A DNA stretch of 64,000 nt from NCBI GenBank assembly GCA_028285305.1, contig JANQPV010000014.1:147158-211157 (forward strand). Reading direction: 5' to 3'. Numbering within the stretch: the stretch's first letter is position 1; every line of letters starts with the position of its first letter. The stretch comes from Alphaproteobacteria bacterium (lineage in GTDB: Bacteria; Pseudomonadota; Alphaproteobacteria; SMXP01). Below, in pieces: positions 37,136-45,876 of the stretch. The translations under genes and the position numbers were made by a program. Below the pieces are notes generated by a model. That model had not been told where the DNA came from and ran no database searches. It saw nothing but the letters and a program-made list of their open reading frames with translations.

Positions 37136-38491
37136 CTAGCGGACCTGTCGCCCTTGAACCCAGACCGCGGTAACGTTGTCGGGTGCCGCCCCGTAGATGA
37201 TCTTTTGAAGGATGTCTTCTGGGCCGTCCAAAGAGGGCCAGCCGACAATATTCGAGTGTGCTGACTTGATGTCGACAATGAAGGCGTCAAAACAATAGCC
37301 CGGCTCAAATCGACCCGCCTTCAAATCCAAAGCGGCCGCGCCCCCCGCCGTCGCCATCCAAAACGCCTCGCGAAAATCAATCCGGGCGCCCGAGGAACCT
37401 CGCATTGCACCGTCCAATGATGGGTCGACCCCCTCCTCCAAAGCCCGTGAACTGGTGACCGCGACGGCGATATTGTTCAAGAGGCTTGGACTGGGTCCGC
37501 CGGCAATGTCCGTCCCTAAACCAACATTTACGCCCTCGTCTAGGGCCATACGGGCCGGAAACACAGCATTTGAAAAATAGTAGTTTGAGAGCGGACAATG
37601 AGCGACGCTCGCATGCCGTTTCCTCATCAACGCCATATCCCCCTTGTCTGCCAATGTGCAATGGGCAAGAATCGTCTTGTCCGTCAGCAGACCAAAGGCA
37701 TCCAGACTAGCTGTGTCCCTTTTCCCATGTCGATCCAGGACATATTGATGTTGCCAGTCGCTTTCTGAACAATGGGTTTGTACGTGGCACCCGAACTCCT
37801 GCGCAATGGCACTCAGCCCCCGCAGCATATCGTCAGTACAGCTGGGAATGAAGCGCGGCGTCACTACCGGATGGATCAGGTCGCCACCTCTCTGATTTAG
37901 GGACCGCACATAATCGATGAATGCTCTTGTTTCCTCGAGGCTCTTTTGCGTACCGGCGTCGCGATAAAATTCTGGACACTGATCCGGATTGTCCATCGCA
38001 ACTTTGCCAACATAGGCGCGCTGTCCCAAATCAAGGCAGATGTCCGCGAGCAGTTGCGTCGCCTCTAGATGAATGGTGCCGAAATAGACCGCAGTCGTGG
38101 TGCCATTTGCCAACAGAGTTGAAACCAAGGACCGATAACTCGTTTCTGCGAATTGGAGATCTGCATACTTTGCTTCGAGGGGAAACGTGTGCTTTTGAAG
38201 CCATTGTTCAAGCGGCAAGTGCAACGCCTTGCCCAGTTGCGGCCATTGGGGGGCGTGGATATGAAGATCGATCATTCCGGGCAGTAAGTATTGTCCATCT
38301 TCAAGCTCCAGGAAACCCTTTTGTTCGCGTGCCGAAGCCAGCCTATCCGTATACGCCTTATCTTCCGGAGTAAGAACGTCTGCAATAGAGCCAGAGGGAG
38401 ACGCCTCTATCAGCGCGTCTTCTAAGATTTCGATCCGTCCGCATTCGGCAGCGTGGATCAGCGTGCCTAAAATCGAAGATACTTTCCGCAT
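37136..38491 (-). CDS. guaD: Guanine deaminase
   Basis: Cytosolic zinc amidohydrolase, guanine to xanthine, 451 residues. Motifs seen are LIDLHIHAPQWPQLG near 75-90 (typical GuaD), TQLLADICL, QTHCSESDWQH, ILAHCTL and GLGTDIAGGPSPSLL. It converges on the secreted amidohydrolase with 17 bases between stops. It feeds XdhAB encoded 8 kb away. Its own promoter region (38492-38627) does not carry the TTGT-N2-ACAA dyad. Confidence 0.94.
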   Translation of the reverse strand: MRKVSSILGTLIHAAECGRIEILEDALIEASPSGSIADVLTPEDKAYTDRLASAREQKGFLELEDGQYLLPGMIDLHIHAPQWPQLGKALHLPLEQWLQKHTFPLEAKYADLQFAETSYRSLVSTLLANGTTTAVYFGTIHLEATQLLADICLDLGQRAYVGKVAMDNPDQCPEFYRDAGTQKSLEETRAFIDYVRSLNQRGGDLIHPVVTPRFIPSCTDDMLRGLSAIAQEFGCHVQTHCSESDWQHQYVLDRHGKRDTASLDAFGLLTDKTILAHCTLADKGDMALMRKRHASVAHCPLSNYYFSNAVFPARMALDEGVNVGLGTDIAGGPSPSLLNNIAVAVTSSRALEEGVDPSLDGAMRGSSGARIDFREAFWMATAGGAAALDLKAGRFEPGYCFDAFIVDIKSAHSNIVGWPSLDGPEDILQKIIYGAAPDNVTAVWVQGRQVR

Positions 38492-38545
38492 TCGGTCACT
38501 CTACTTGGGGAGGTCTCCCTTCGCCAAATAAATTGAGGTGATATC

Positions 38546-38566
38546 CCACGTTTTCGCCCAACGTGG
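38546..38566. other. Inverted repeat in the guaD / LLM oxidoreductase spacer
   Basis: CCACGTT (38546-38552) and AACGTGG (38560-38566) are perfect seven-base arms around a seven-base loop in a 136-base divergent spacer. It could be a regulator site for either gene or an mRNA hairpin in the plus-strand leader. Confidence 0.35.
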
Positions 38567-38627
38567 TTTGCAGCCGCGCAAAAATATACCAAGATTGACG
38601 CTGTGATCATCGGATGGAGGACTAAGA

Positions 38628-39659
38628 ATGTTTCCAGAGCTTGGGTTCTACACGCTGGCTGGTGCGCCGAAGTCGCCCCGCGACCTTATCGGCGAGGTGC
38701 AAATGGCCGAGGACTTAGGGTTAGGTGCCGTGTTCATTTCAGAACGCTTCGACAAAAAGGAAGCAGCCACCATTAGTGGGGCGGCAGGTGCGGTTTCCAA
38801 GACCATGCGAATCATTACAGCGGCGACGAACCACAATACCCGGCACCCGATGGTGACGGCGTCTTTCGCCACAACCATGCACTTTCTGACGGGCGGTAGA
38901 TTTACCCTAGGGATCGGCCGGGGGGTCCCCCTTTTGCAGGATGCGCTTGGCATTCCGCGGATCAAGACGGCGGAAATGGAAGATTTCGCTCTGGTTATGC
39001 GCCGGCTCTGGCGCGGGGAAACGATTATGGGTCACAAGGGGCCCATGGGTGAGTATCCATTTCTGAGAATCGATCCAAGCTATGATGAAGATATTCCCCT
39101 TGGACTGGTGGCGTTTGGCCCCAACTCTCTGGCGCTCGGGGGGCGCGTGTTCGATGATATCATTCTGCACACGTTCTTTACGGACGAGACCACGGAGAAA
39201 AGTGTGCGTATCGTCAAGCAGGCCGCCGAGCAGGCAGGGCGAGACCCGGGCCAAGTAAGAGTTTGGTCTTGCTTTGCGACAATCGGTGATCATATTCCGG
39301 AACCTCTCAGACTCAAGAAGTCGGTCGGCCGCCTTGCCACCTATCTGCAAGCATACGGGGATTTAATGGTGCGCACGAATGATTGGGACCCTTCGGTTTT
39401 GGAACGCTTCAGGGCAGACCCAATGGTGAGCAGCTTCCCCGGTGCCATCGACGGGACGCAAACCACCACCGAGCAGTTTGAACATATCGCTACTCTGATC
39501 CCCGAAGAATGGTTGGCTCCGTCTGCGACTGGATCTCCCGAGCAATGTATTGCGGCCGTGAAGAACCAAATGGCGCTTGGCTGCGACGGTGTTATCTTAC
39601 ACGGCGCAACGCCATCAGAGTTGGAACCCATCATCGCAGCCTATCGTTCCGTGTCGTGA
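38628..39659 (+). CDS. LLM-class flavin/F420-dependent oxidoreductase
   Basis: A 343-residue luciferase-like monooxygenase-fold protein. It begins with ELGFYTLAGAPKSPRDLI and contains the cofactor region GRFTLGIGRGVPLLQDALG near 95 and GPNSLALGGRVFDD. The sequence resembles the F420-dependent subgroup (TIGR03857-like) more than FMN alkane monooxygenases, but cofactor use cannot be settled by eye. A GGATGGAGG ribosome site precedes the ATG. No F420 biosynthesis gene is in the window. Confidence 0.82.
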   Translation: MFPELGFYTLAGAPKSPRDLIGEVQMAEDLGLGAVFISERFDKKEAATISGAAGAVSKTMRIITAATNHNTRHPMVTASFATTMHFLTGGRFTLGIGRGVPLLQDALGIPRIKTAEMEDFALVMRRLWRGETIMGHKGPMGEYPFLRIDPSYDEDIPLGLVAFGPNSLALGGRVFDDIILHTFFTDETTEKSVRIVKQAAEQAGRDPGQVRVWSCFATIGDHIPEPLRLKKSVGRLATYLQAYGDLMVRTNDWDPSVLERFRADPMVSSFPGAIDGTQTTTEQFEHIATLIPEEWLAPSATGSPEQCIAAVKNQMALGCDGVILHGATPSELEPIIAAYRSVS

Positions 39660-40411
39660 TCAGATGGATGCACACTATGCCGGCGAGAAGGACGCCGGGT
39701 ACCCTGAAAAACAGCATTTACCCATCCTTCGCACGCGACGAGCAAGGTTACAGCGGACTTGTTGGTGGTTCGGGCAGTCCAGTTTCGGTCCCGAGATATT
39801 GCGGTCTTCTCGTGCAAAGACGGGGACGCTAGACGCATTTTGGGGGGGCCGATTAAGACGATTCTGTCGAGTTGCGCAGCACTGCGTCTCGTTTGAGTGG
39901 GTCCCCAGAACCCCAACGAGGGTATTGTCCGTGACTTGTGTGAAGGATCAGGAGGCTGTCTGGAAGTCCTGAGAGGATGTAGGCCCTCACGAATGGGCGA
40001 TATGAGAGCCTCACGCGGATTATGAATACAGAATAACCGCTTGCTATTCTGGCAGCCTACAAATCTCGCTGTTTCAATCGCTCGCTTTCGCATGTCGAAT
40101 CCAAAATGTGGTCAATTGTAGGCAATTTGCTTCGCAATCGGGGCCGGTTGCCAAGATTTGGCTACGGGCGAGCGGTGATGCCTTGCTGCGCTAACTCAGT
40201 AGAAGTCAAAATCAACTGAAATGCACCGACCAGGACGTCCTAAAGCACTCCAGAGTGTTCTGCCATATCCTGGCCGCAACTGTATGCGAATGAGGGCGTA
40301 AGCGGCGGAGTTTCGCCAATTTCGAAGTTGACAATCATCGCAATATATCTTCCGCTAGTGGAGTGATTGCGAGAAAGTCCTCGATGTCAGCATTAAGGGA
40401 GAACTGAATTT
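39660..40411. other. 752-base stretch without a recognisable gene
   Basis: Frames on both strands here (for example minus 39641-40093) have implausible composition and no known motif. A CAGAATA/TATTCTG inverted repeat is at 40029-40051. A TTGACA hexamer at 40328-40333 may belong to the cytochrome promoter, but no good -10 box is spaced correctly. The base composition and broken frames would fit decayed coding sequence; no transposase remnant was recognised. Confidence 0.55.
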
Positions 40412-41623
40412 ATGCACCGTTTAGGCGTCATTGGAATTGTATTGTGTTCGTTGGCCGTGTCGGTAAACGGAAGTGGGGTGTTGGCGCAAGACGCTAACTT
40501 TGGAACAAACGAAAACGCGGGAGCGAACGAAGCGCAAAGCGCCGTATTGACTGCCCAAAGCGCGATCTCAGAAGCCGAGAAGGCCATTTCTGAAGCTAAA
40601 ACCGCGGTAAGTGCGCTCGCAGCAACGCAGACTGAGGTCGAAAGTTCCTCCAAAGCTGGTGAAGACGGCGAGTTGACGCCTGCGCAGCATATATCCGCAG
40701 CTGCAGAGGATATCTCAGAAGCAACGAAAATAATACAGGCGGCATCGGAGAGCATTTCTCAGGCATCCGAAACGCTGTCGACGGACCCGGCGTCTGGCGA
40801 AGGCAGTCAGACCACAGCCGCACTGGAGTCCGATCCGCAGCCAAATGAGGGCGAAGACAACATGGCCGTGTCGAGCGAAGACGTGGTCGAGCCGTCTCAG
40901 TCATCCAATCAGCAAGTCGCTCAAGCCGAATCAGCGCAGCAGACGGATGCAGTCACTGAACAGTCTGAGCCAGAGGGTCAAAGCGCTGAAACCGAGATAA
41001 CTGCGTCCCAAGAAGAAGCCCCCGAGGCCTCTGCACAAGACGCCCCAGCCAGCCAAGAGAGTGAAGCCACAGAAGAAGCGACGGTGACGGAGGCAACTGC
41101 GACGGAGACAACCGCACCGGAGGCAGCTGCGACAGAGGCATCCGCGACAGAGGCATCCGCGACTGAGGAGGCTGCCACGACAGAGGCTGCCGCATCGGAG
41201 GAAGCTCAAACGGGCGACGGCGAAGCTGCCGCTGAGACGACTGCAGCAGCGGAAGAATCCTCGCAAGATGCCGGCGTTCAGATGGCTGCCATGCCTGAAG
41301 GGGATGCAGAACGCGGCAATAGGGTGTATCTAAAGAACTGCTTGCGCTGTCATGTCCTTGATCCCAACGTTAACCGGCTCGGGCCATCACTTCACGGCAT
41401 AATCGGCCGTACGGCGGGCACCGCTCAAGGGTTTGAATCCAGATACTCCCAATCGATGAAGGATCTGGGTTTGGTCTGGGATGCGGAAAAGATAAATCAG
41501 TACATTGCCGATCCGACATCGCTCGTCACGGGTGGGCGGATGCTCAGCCTCGGCTACAGACCCCTTGAAGATGCTCAAGAGCGCGCTGATGTTATCCAAT
41601 ACATTATTGAGAATTCACAGTAA
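40412..41623 (+). CDS. c-type cytochrome with a very long acidic/alanine-rich linker
   Basis: A 403-residue exported protein. The signal sequence (about 1-25, VLAQ end) is followed by a low-complexity region (about 27-294) rich in Ala, Glu, Ser and Thr. This region contains TEASA repeats, encoded partly by an exact 15-base tandem repeat at 41131-41160. The C-terminal 105 residues are a class-I cytochrome c2-type domain: CLRCH at 310-314, GPSLHGIIGR near 324 and the likely axial Met in GGRMLSL (Met377). If the signal is uncleaved it would be a tethered electron carrier like cytochrome cy. Its place beside the PGC suggests service to the reaction centre, unproven. Confidence 0.88.
   Translation: MHRLGVIGIVLCSLAVSVNGSGVLAQDANFGTNENAGANEAQSAVLTAQSAISEAEKAISEAKTAVSALAATQTEVESSSKAGEDGELTPAQHISAAAEDISEATKIIQAASESISQASETLSTDPASGEGSQTTAALESDPQPNEGEDNMAVSSEDVVEPSQSSNQQVAQAESAQQTDAVTEQSEPEGQSAETEITASQEEAPEASAQDAPASQESEATEEATVTEATATETTAPEAAATEASATEASATEEAATTEAAASEEAQTGDGEAAAETTAAAEESSQDAGVQMAAMPEGDAERGNRVYLKNCLRCHVLDPNVNRLGPSLHGIIGRTAGTAQGFESRYSQSMKDLGLVWDAEKINQYIADPTSLVTGGRMLSLGYRPLEDAQERADVIQYIIENSQ
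41131..41160 (+). repeat. 15-base tandem repeat in the cytochrome linker
   Basis: The unit GACAGAGGCATCCGC occurs twice head to tail and is followed by a partial copy. It keeps the reading frame and encodes repeated TEASA residues, so linker length may vary between strains by slippage. Confidence 0.8.
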
Positions 41624-41636
41624 CCAAGACGAACGC

Positions 41637-41711
41637 GAACACACTCGCCGGTCATGTGTGTTCGTGTTCACTCCGGCCGGAGCCACTCCCAAACTAGCAG
41701 GATGTGGCTCC
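41637..41711. terminator. Two hairpins between convergent genes
   Basis: GAACACAC (41637-41644) pairs with GTGTGTTC (41656-41663), and GGAGCCAC (41679-41686) with GTGGCTCC (41704-41711); all arms are perfect. They lie between the cytochrome stop and the DUF3833 stop, so they can serve as terminators in both directions, though T-runs are weak. Confidence 0.5.
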
Positions 41712-41733
41712 GTGCACGGGGCAAACGAATGAA

Positions 41734-42267
41734 CTATGCCGCACGCCGGCTTGTGAGAAGACCGCGCTTCTCATTCGCATCCTCTTTCCCTTGCGCATTC
41801 GAAAGGCGCGAAAAGACGATTGTCGCCTCTCCCAATCGTATGCCGAGCTTGTTTACTCTTGCCCGGTTCAATAAGATGTCGTCGCTCAATTGAAAGAACC
41901 AATCATCAAACTCCACTTTCCATTTTCGCCCAGAAATGGAAAGCATAAACTTATACCGCCAATTCAAAGTGTTCCCGTTCACAATACCGCACGCCGTTCC
42001 TAGTACATCGTCAGCGCACCCCTCATAACCATTCTCGCCCTTCTTGGTGATGGTCCAAACACGGCGTTCGGTTTGCCCGTCATCATAAAGAAAGTCTTCG
42101 ATGAGTTCGAACCGATCATCGTAGGGAATCCCCTCGATATCGACCTGGAATTGACGGCGGGGCTTTCCGAACCGATCTTGAAAAATGCCCCACGCCTGGG
42201 TACGGCCGCTAAAGTAATCTTCAATTCGAAAACGCGGTGATTGAATGCCGTTCATTTGCTGGGTCAC
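41734..42267 (-). CDS. DUF3833 family protein
   Basis: A 177-residue protein with the lipocalin-like DUF3833 pattern: RIEDYFSGRTQAWGIFQDRFGK at the start, ELIEDFLYDDGQTERRVWTI, GNTLNWRYKFMLSI and FDDWFFQLSDDILLNRARVNKLG. It starts at a GTG (42267) or an ATG four codons on. No signal peptide is apparent in the visible start, although many relatives are lipoproteins. Function is unknown. It faces the cytochrome gene and is not part of the bchG unit. Confidence 0.82.
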   Translation of the reverse strand: MTQQMNGIQSPRFRIEDYFSGRTQAWGIFQDRFGKPRRQFQVDIEGIPYDDRFELIEDFLYDDGQTERRVWTITKKGENGYEGCADDVLGTACGIVNGNTLNWRYKFMLSISGRKWKVEFDDWFFQLSDDILLNRARVNKLGIRLGEATIVFSRLSNAQGKEDANEKRGLLTSRRAA

Positions 42268-42468
42268 TTCGCTATCCTCATTGTAAGATTTTGTTTCTTA
42301 TTACGAAGACTTCGGTCCATCATGCGCGGACGAATGAAGTCTCACCCGCACCGATTTATGTGCGTATAGATGCAGTTACGCTCGTCCTCCCCGATCCGGA
42401 TCACTGGAAATTTCTGGGTATCGCGACAATAACCTCAAAATTCAGCGGAGTTGCGAAGCTGGCATCCA

Positions 42469-42780
42469 TCAGCTTCGCAGGCGCGGCAAGAGATCGAAGA
42501 TATGAGCGGCCAAGGCGAAAACGAGGGCCAAGGCCATGTACATCCAGTGCTCGTCACGCAGCGCGAACCTAAACGCCAATGCAAGAAAAAAGCCCGACGC
42601 AAGCATCGGCATCGCCTCTCGCGCAATCGCAGGGCGTCCCGTAAAGTGAGAAAAGCCAACGAGAATTAGGGCCTCAACCCCAATCAGTACAAGAACTACG
42701 TCGGCAACTCTCCCACTTGCAAAGAACTCAGACACAGCTATGAATCCGAAAGACGGCACACGGACGTCAGAACGGACCAT
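42469..42780 (-). CDS. Small three-helix membrane protein at the end of the bchG-bchP-tspO unit
   Basis: A 103-residue protein with three predicted transmembrane segments (about 25-43, 56-74 and 79-98) and few charges. Its start overlaps the tspO 3' end by 14 bases, which indicates translational coupling. The family is not recognised. Being co-transcribed with bacteriochlorophyll esterification genes and TspO, it may act in pigment or tetrapyrrole handling at the membrane; this is inference from position only. Confidence 0.65.
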   Translation of the reverse strand: MVRSDVRVPSFGFIAVSEFFASGRVADVVLVLIGVEALILVGFSHFTGRPAIAREAMPMLASGFFLALAFRFALRDEHWMYMALALVFALAAHIFDLLPRLRS

Positions 42781-43258
42781 TCAATCGCACGACTGCCAGA
42801 TTCAAGGCAGCCGCAAATGTTACCCAAACAAGATACGGTGCCAACAACCAAGCGGCTGTGGAAGAAATGCGGCGCACAAAAACGATCAGAAGCAAGATAG
42901 ATGCCCATAGAAAGACGACTTCGATAAATGCCCAGTCCGGACGTTGAACCCGAAAGAAAAGCCCACTCCAAAGCAGATTGAGAAACCCATTGAGTGAAAA
43001 AAGCCCGATGATCCATTCTTTGGTTTCGCGGTTCTCAGCATGACGCCAGGCGGTGACGGCCGAAGCAGCCGCAAGTGCGAATATGAGTGTCCAAGCGGGA
43101 CCGAAGGCTGGGTCGGGAGGCTTCCAGGGGGGCTGTTCCAGGCTTTGATACCATGGGCCCAGATCCGTAATTGTCGCTCCTAAACCGGCGACCAATAGGG
43201 CCGCCATGGCAGCAACCAAAATCGGCAGCCAGCGGCGATCATAGGTTCGCTCGCTCAT
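42767..43258 (-). CDS. tspO: TspO/MBR tryptophan-rich sensory protein
   Basis: A 163-residue five-helix outer- or inner-membrane protein with family signatures WYQSLEQPPWKPPDPAFGPAWTLIFAL (about 34-60), LNLLWSGLFF and APYLVWVTFAAALN. TspO binds tetrapyrroles and in Rhodobacter (as crtK) modulates photosynthesis gene expression with oxygen. Here it overlaps bchP by four bases, rather than lying among crt genes. That ties it to the tail-synthesis operon. Confidence 0.92.
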   Translation of the reverse strand: MSERTYDRRWLPILVAAMAALLVAGLGATITDLGPWYQSLEQPPWKPPDPAFGPAWTLIFALAAASAVTAWRHAENRETKEWIIGLFSLNGFLNLLWSGLFFRVQRPDWAFIEVVFLWASILLLIVFVRRISSTAAWLLAPYLVWVTFAAALNLAVVRLNGPF

Positions 43259-44487
43259 CCCGGCGAAACAAGCCGAAACAGATGCGCTAGATCTTTAAAG
43301 AATATGCGCACATGAGCCATTGGGTCTCGTCGCACGAGCTCTTTGTTCATATACGCTTCCCACGTCAGCTTTTGCACATCGGGATCCCGGCACATACTTA
43401 CGAACCGCTCGCGCCGTTTATCATTCTTGTACCAGAAGTGCTGCATGATCCCAAGAATCCAGAAGACCTTCCCGTGTTCTTTCATGAACTGCTTGCGGGT
43501 CTGAGCGAGGGCTTTGGCATCGCCGGTTTGCAGACACTTTTTCACCGCTTCTCCTGCCATTCGTGCACAGACCATAGCGTAGTATATCCCCTCGCCAGAC
43601 GCGGGGGCGACGACTCCCGCTGCATCTCCCACAAGAAGGATATCGCGTCCGTTATCCCACTTTTTTCGTGGTCGCATTGGAATTGGAGCCCCCTCGCCCC
43701 GCACCGTCTCCATTTCGTCAAGTCCGGTTGTTCTTCGGAGCTGTTTTACCGCGGATCGCATCGACTGACCCTTGTGGGCGGTGCCGGTCCCGATGCTCGT
43801 CGTTTCGCCATGCGGGAATACCCAACTGTAAAAATCAGGGGACAAATCGCCTCTATAGTGGACTTCGCATCGCGAACCATCGAAAGTTGTCTGTTTTGTT
43901 TGGGGCGAACGGACAATCTCGTGATAAGCAAAAACATAAGGTATTTCATTGCCACTCGGGAAGACGTCTTTTGCGACTGCCGAATTGGCACCATCAGCGC
44001 CGATAACAATGCGGGCACGGATGTGTTCCTCGGCTTCGTCCTCTTTTCGCTTGAAGCGCACTATCGCGGAACCGCTTTCATCGCGTTCAATTCCCCGGTA
44101 GGTGCCGGTCTTTCGAGTGGCGCCCGCAAGTTCCGCTCGCTCCCTCAGCCATTCGTCGAAGACGTCGCGGTCCACCATGCCGACAAAACCACCTTCAATC
44201 GGCATGTCGACGTTAACGTCTTGAGGCGAGACAATGCGGGCCGATGTTGCATGAGCGACCAACAGTTTTTCCGGAATGTCAAAGTCCCTGATGAGGCGCG
44301 GCGGTATTGCGCCACCGCACGGCTTGATCCGGCCTGCCCGATCAAGCAGGGCTACCGAATATCCTTCTCGTGCGAGATCAGTTGCCGCTGTGGCCCCCGC
44401 CGGGCCTCCTCCGACAACGACCACATCGTAAGCCTCAATGGTCCCTTGTGGTTCCTGATTTCTGCGCTGATTGTCCATTTGATTCAT
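43255..44487 (-). CDS. bchP: Geranylgeranyl diphosphate / bacteriochlorophyll reductase
   Basis: FAD-dependent reductase of 410 residues that saturates the geranylgeranyl tail to phytyl. Seen are the dinucleotide motif VVVGGGPAGATAATDLA (residues 23-39), the GAdGANS motif IGADGANSAVAKDVF, and LLVGDAAGVVAPASGEGIYYA. The start overlaps the upstream transporter stop (ATGA). It is in the order bchG-transporter-bchP that is usual in proteobacterial PGCs. Confidence 0.96.
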   Translation of the reverse strand: MNQMDNQRRNQEPQGTIEAYDVVVVGGGPAGATAATDLAREGYSVALLDRAGRIKPCGGAIPPRLIRDFDIPEKLLVAHATSARIVSPQDVNVDMPIEGGFVGMVDRDVFDEWLRERAELAGATRKTGTYRGIERDESGSAIVRFKRKEDEAEEHIRARIVIGADGANSAVAKDVFPSGNEIPYVFAYHEIVRSPQTKQTTFDGSRCEVHYRGDLSPDFYSWVFPHGETTSIGTGTAHKGQSMRSAVKQLRRTTGLDEMETVRGEGAPIPMRPRKKWDNGRDILLVGDAAGVVAPASGEGIYYAMVCARMAGEAVKKCLQTGDAKALAQTRKQFMKEHGKVFWILGIMQHFWYKNDKRRERFVSMCRDPDVQKLTWEAYMNKELVRRDPMAHVRIFFKDLAHLFRLVSPG

Positions 44488-45869
44488 CCTATTCTCTCGC
44501 CTTTTACGGAGTAGACTTCGTGGAGGAGCCCATCTGAAAATGCCTGCCTGGGATTACGGATGCTTTGAAAGTGCTGGTCCCGCGTAACGTAAACGGCCAG
44601 GAGAGCCGAAGTTAAAAACAACAATCCCTCAGCGGCAAACACGGCTGCGTACGCTGTTTCGACTGAAGCAAAAATCATTCGAGTAAAGTCGATCGCCGCA
44701 GCTCCCAAAAATCCGCCCAGGCCAAATGCCATAGCTTGGGCGGCGCCCCAAAGCCCCATGCGGGTCCCCTCTCGCGATTCCCGTCCGGTGCCCGCAAGGT
44801 TCATCATCGAGCCGATCGCAGCAACTGCGAACACACCGTTTGCAAAGCCGAGCACGAATACGTTCAGCTGTAGCGGATAAGACGATCCGATAAGGCCACC
44901 AAAAGCGAGCGCCAACAGCGCCAGAGAAGATCCGCAACAACCGCCTACGACCCACAGACGCATTGATCCTAACGTCCGTCCACCGAGCGTACTTCCTGCC
45001 AAGCCGACAAGAATCATGCCAAGCAGCACCCCCCCATGTTGAACACCCGCCAGCCGCGTGGACTCGCCGGGGGTCATTCCAAAGACGGCGCCCGCAAAAG
45101 GCTCTAGTATGAGATCTTGAGCGCTGTAGGCTAACATGGATACAAACACGAAGATCGTGAACCGGCGGGCCTTCGGTTCCTCCCACACCTCTTTGAGCGC
45201 TGTACGGAAGGCCGTCCCCGAATCGCGACTATGCTCGGGCAGCGCTGTTTGCGCTTCCGACGGTAGGACAGACGGTGCTTCCACACCCCAGACCGCCAAG
45301 ACGGCAACACCAAACGCAAGGACTGAGACGATCAACGAAATCGTCATGAGTCGCGCCGATGAAAAAGGATCAAGATATCCGCCGACAATGCCGGCCGTGA
45401 GAACGAATCCAAAGATCATCATGATCCAGACGATCGCGGCAGCAGCGGGTCGACGACGTTCGTCGACGGAGGTCGCCAAAAGGGCGAGCAGCGAGGTCCC
45501 CGCTGCGCCGACACCGCCTCCGATGGCAGTAAAAGCTACGACCGCGAGCGCGATACCTGCGGCTGTGTTGGTTTCCATCCAGGCCGTCGCGACGGAGGCT
45601 GCAAAACCGCCAATAGCAAGCACGGCCATTCCGCCAAGAATCCATGGCGTGCGCCGCCCTCCAATATCTGAACCATATCCCCATCTCGGCCGCGACAATT
45701 GAACAACATAGTGCAGCGCAACGAGGGCACCGGGCAGCATGGCGGGCAAGGCATGCTCTACCACCATCACTCGATTGAGAGTTGAAGTGGTCAATACAAC
45801 GATTGCGCCGAGGGCTGTCTGTACGAGCCCAAGGCGTATAATCCCCACCCAACCCAGCGTTTGTCCCAT
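44484..45869 (-). CDS. BCD-family MFS transporter (PucC-like, between bchG and bchP)
   Basis: A 461-residue, twelve-helix major-facilitator protein of the bacteriochlorophyll-delivery group. Family traits are the N-terminal LTTSTLNRVMVVE motif near 26-38, HYVVQLSRPRWGYGSD, and DLILEPFAGAVFGMTPGEST in the second half. It is a relative of LhaA and PucC and is thought to help place pigment into complexes. It follows bchG by seven bases and overlaps bchP. Confidence 0.92.
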   Translation of the reverse strand: MGQTLGWVGIIRLGLVQTALGAIVVLTTSTLNRVMVVEHALPAMLPGALVALHYVVQLSRPRWGYGSDIGGRRTPWILGGMAVLAIGGFAASVATAWMETNTAAGIALAVVAFTAIGGGVGAAGTSLLALLATSVDERRRPAAAAIVWIMMIFGFVLTAGIVGGYLDPFSSARLMTISLIVSVLAFGVAVLAVWGVEAPSVLPSEAQTALPEHSRDSGTAFRTALKEVWEEPKARRFTIFVFVSMLAYSAQDLILEPFAGAVFGMTPGESTRLAGVQHGGVLLGMILVGLAGSTLGGRTLGSMRLWVVGGCCGSSLALLALAFGGLIGSSYPLQLNVFVLGFANGVFAVAAIGSMMNLAGTGRESREGTRMGLWGAAQAMAFGLGGFLGAAAIDFTRMIFASVETAYAAVFAAEGLLFLTSALLAVYVTRDQHFQSIRNPRQAFSDGLLHEVYSVKGERIG

Positions 45870-45876
45870 TCTTACA

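Noticed and set aside
39641..40093. 150-residue minus frame in the gene-free stretch
   Set aside because: It overlaps the end of the LLM oxidoreductase gene, has a random, Arg/Ser/Pro-rich composition, no start context and no motif.
40931..41266. Cys/Arg/Leu-rich frame antisense to the cytochrome linker
   Set aside because: Its repetitive make-up is just the mirror image of the Ala/Glu codons in the linker.
43312..44514. 400-residue open frame antisense to bchP
   Set aside because: It mirrors the whole bchP gene, whose FAD motifs are unmistakable; the antisense product has Cys/His-rich random composition and no domain.
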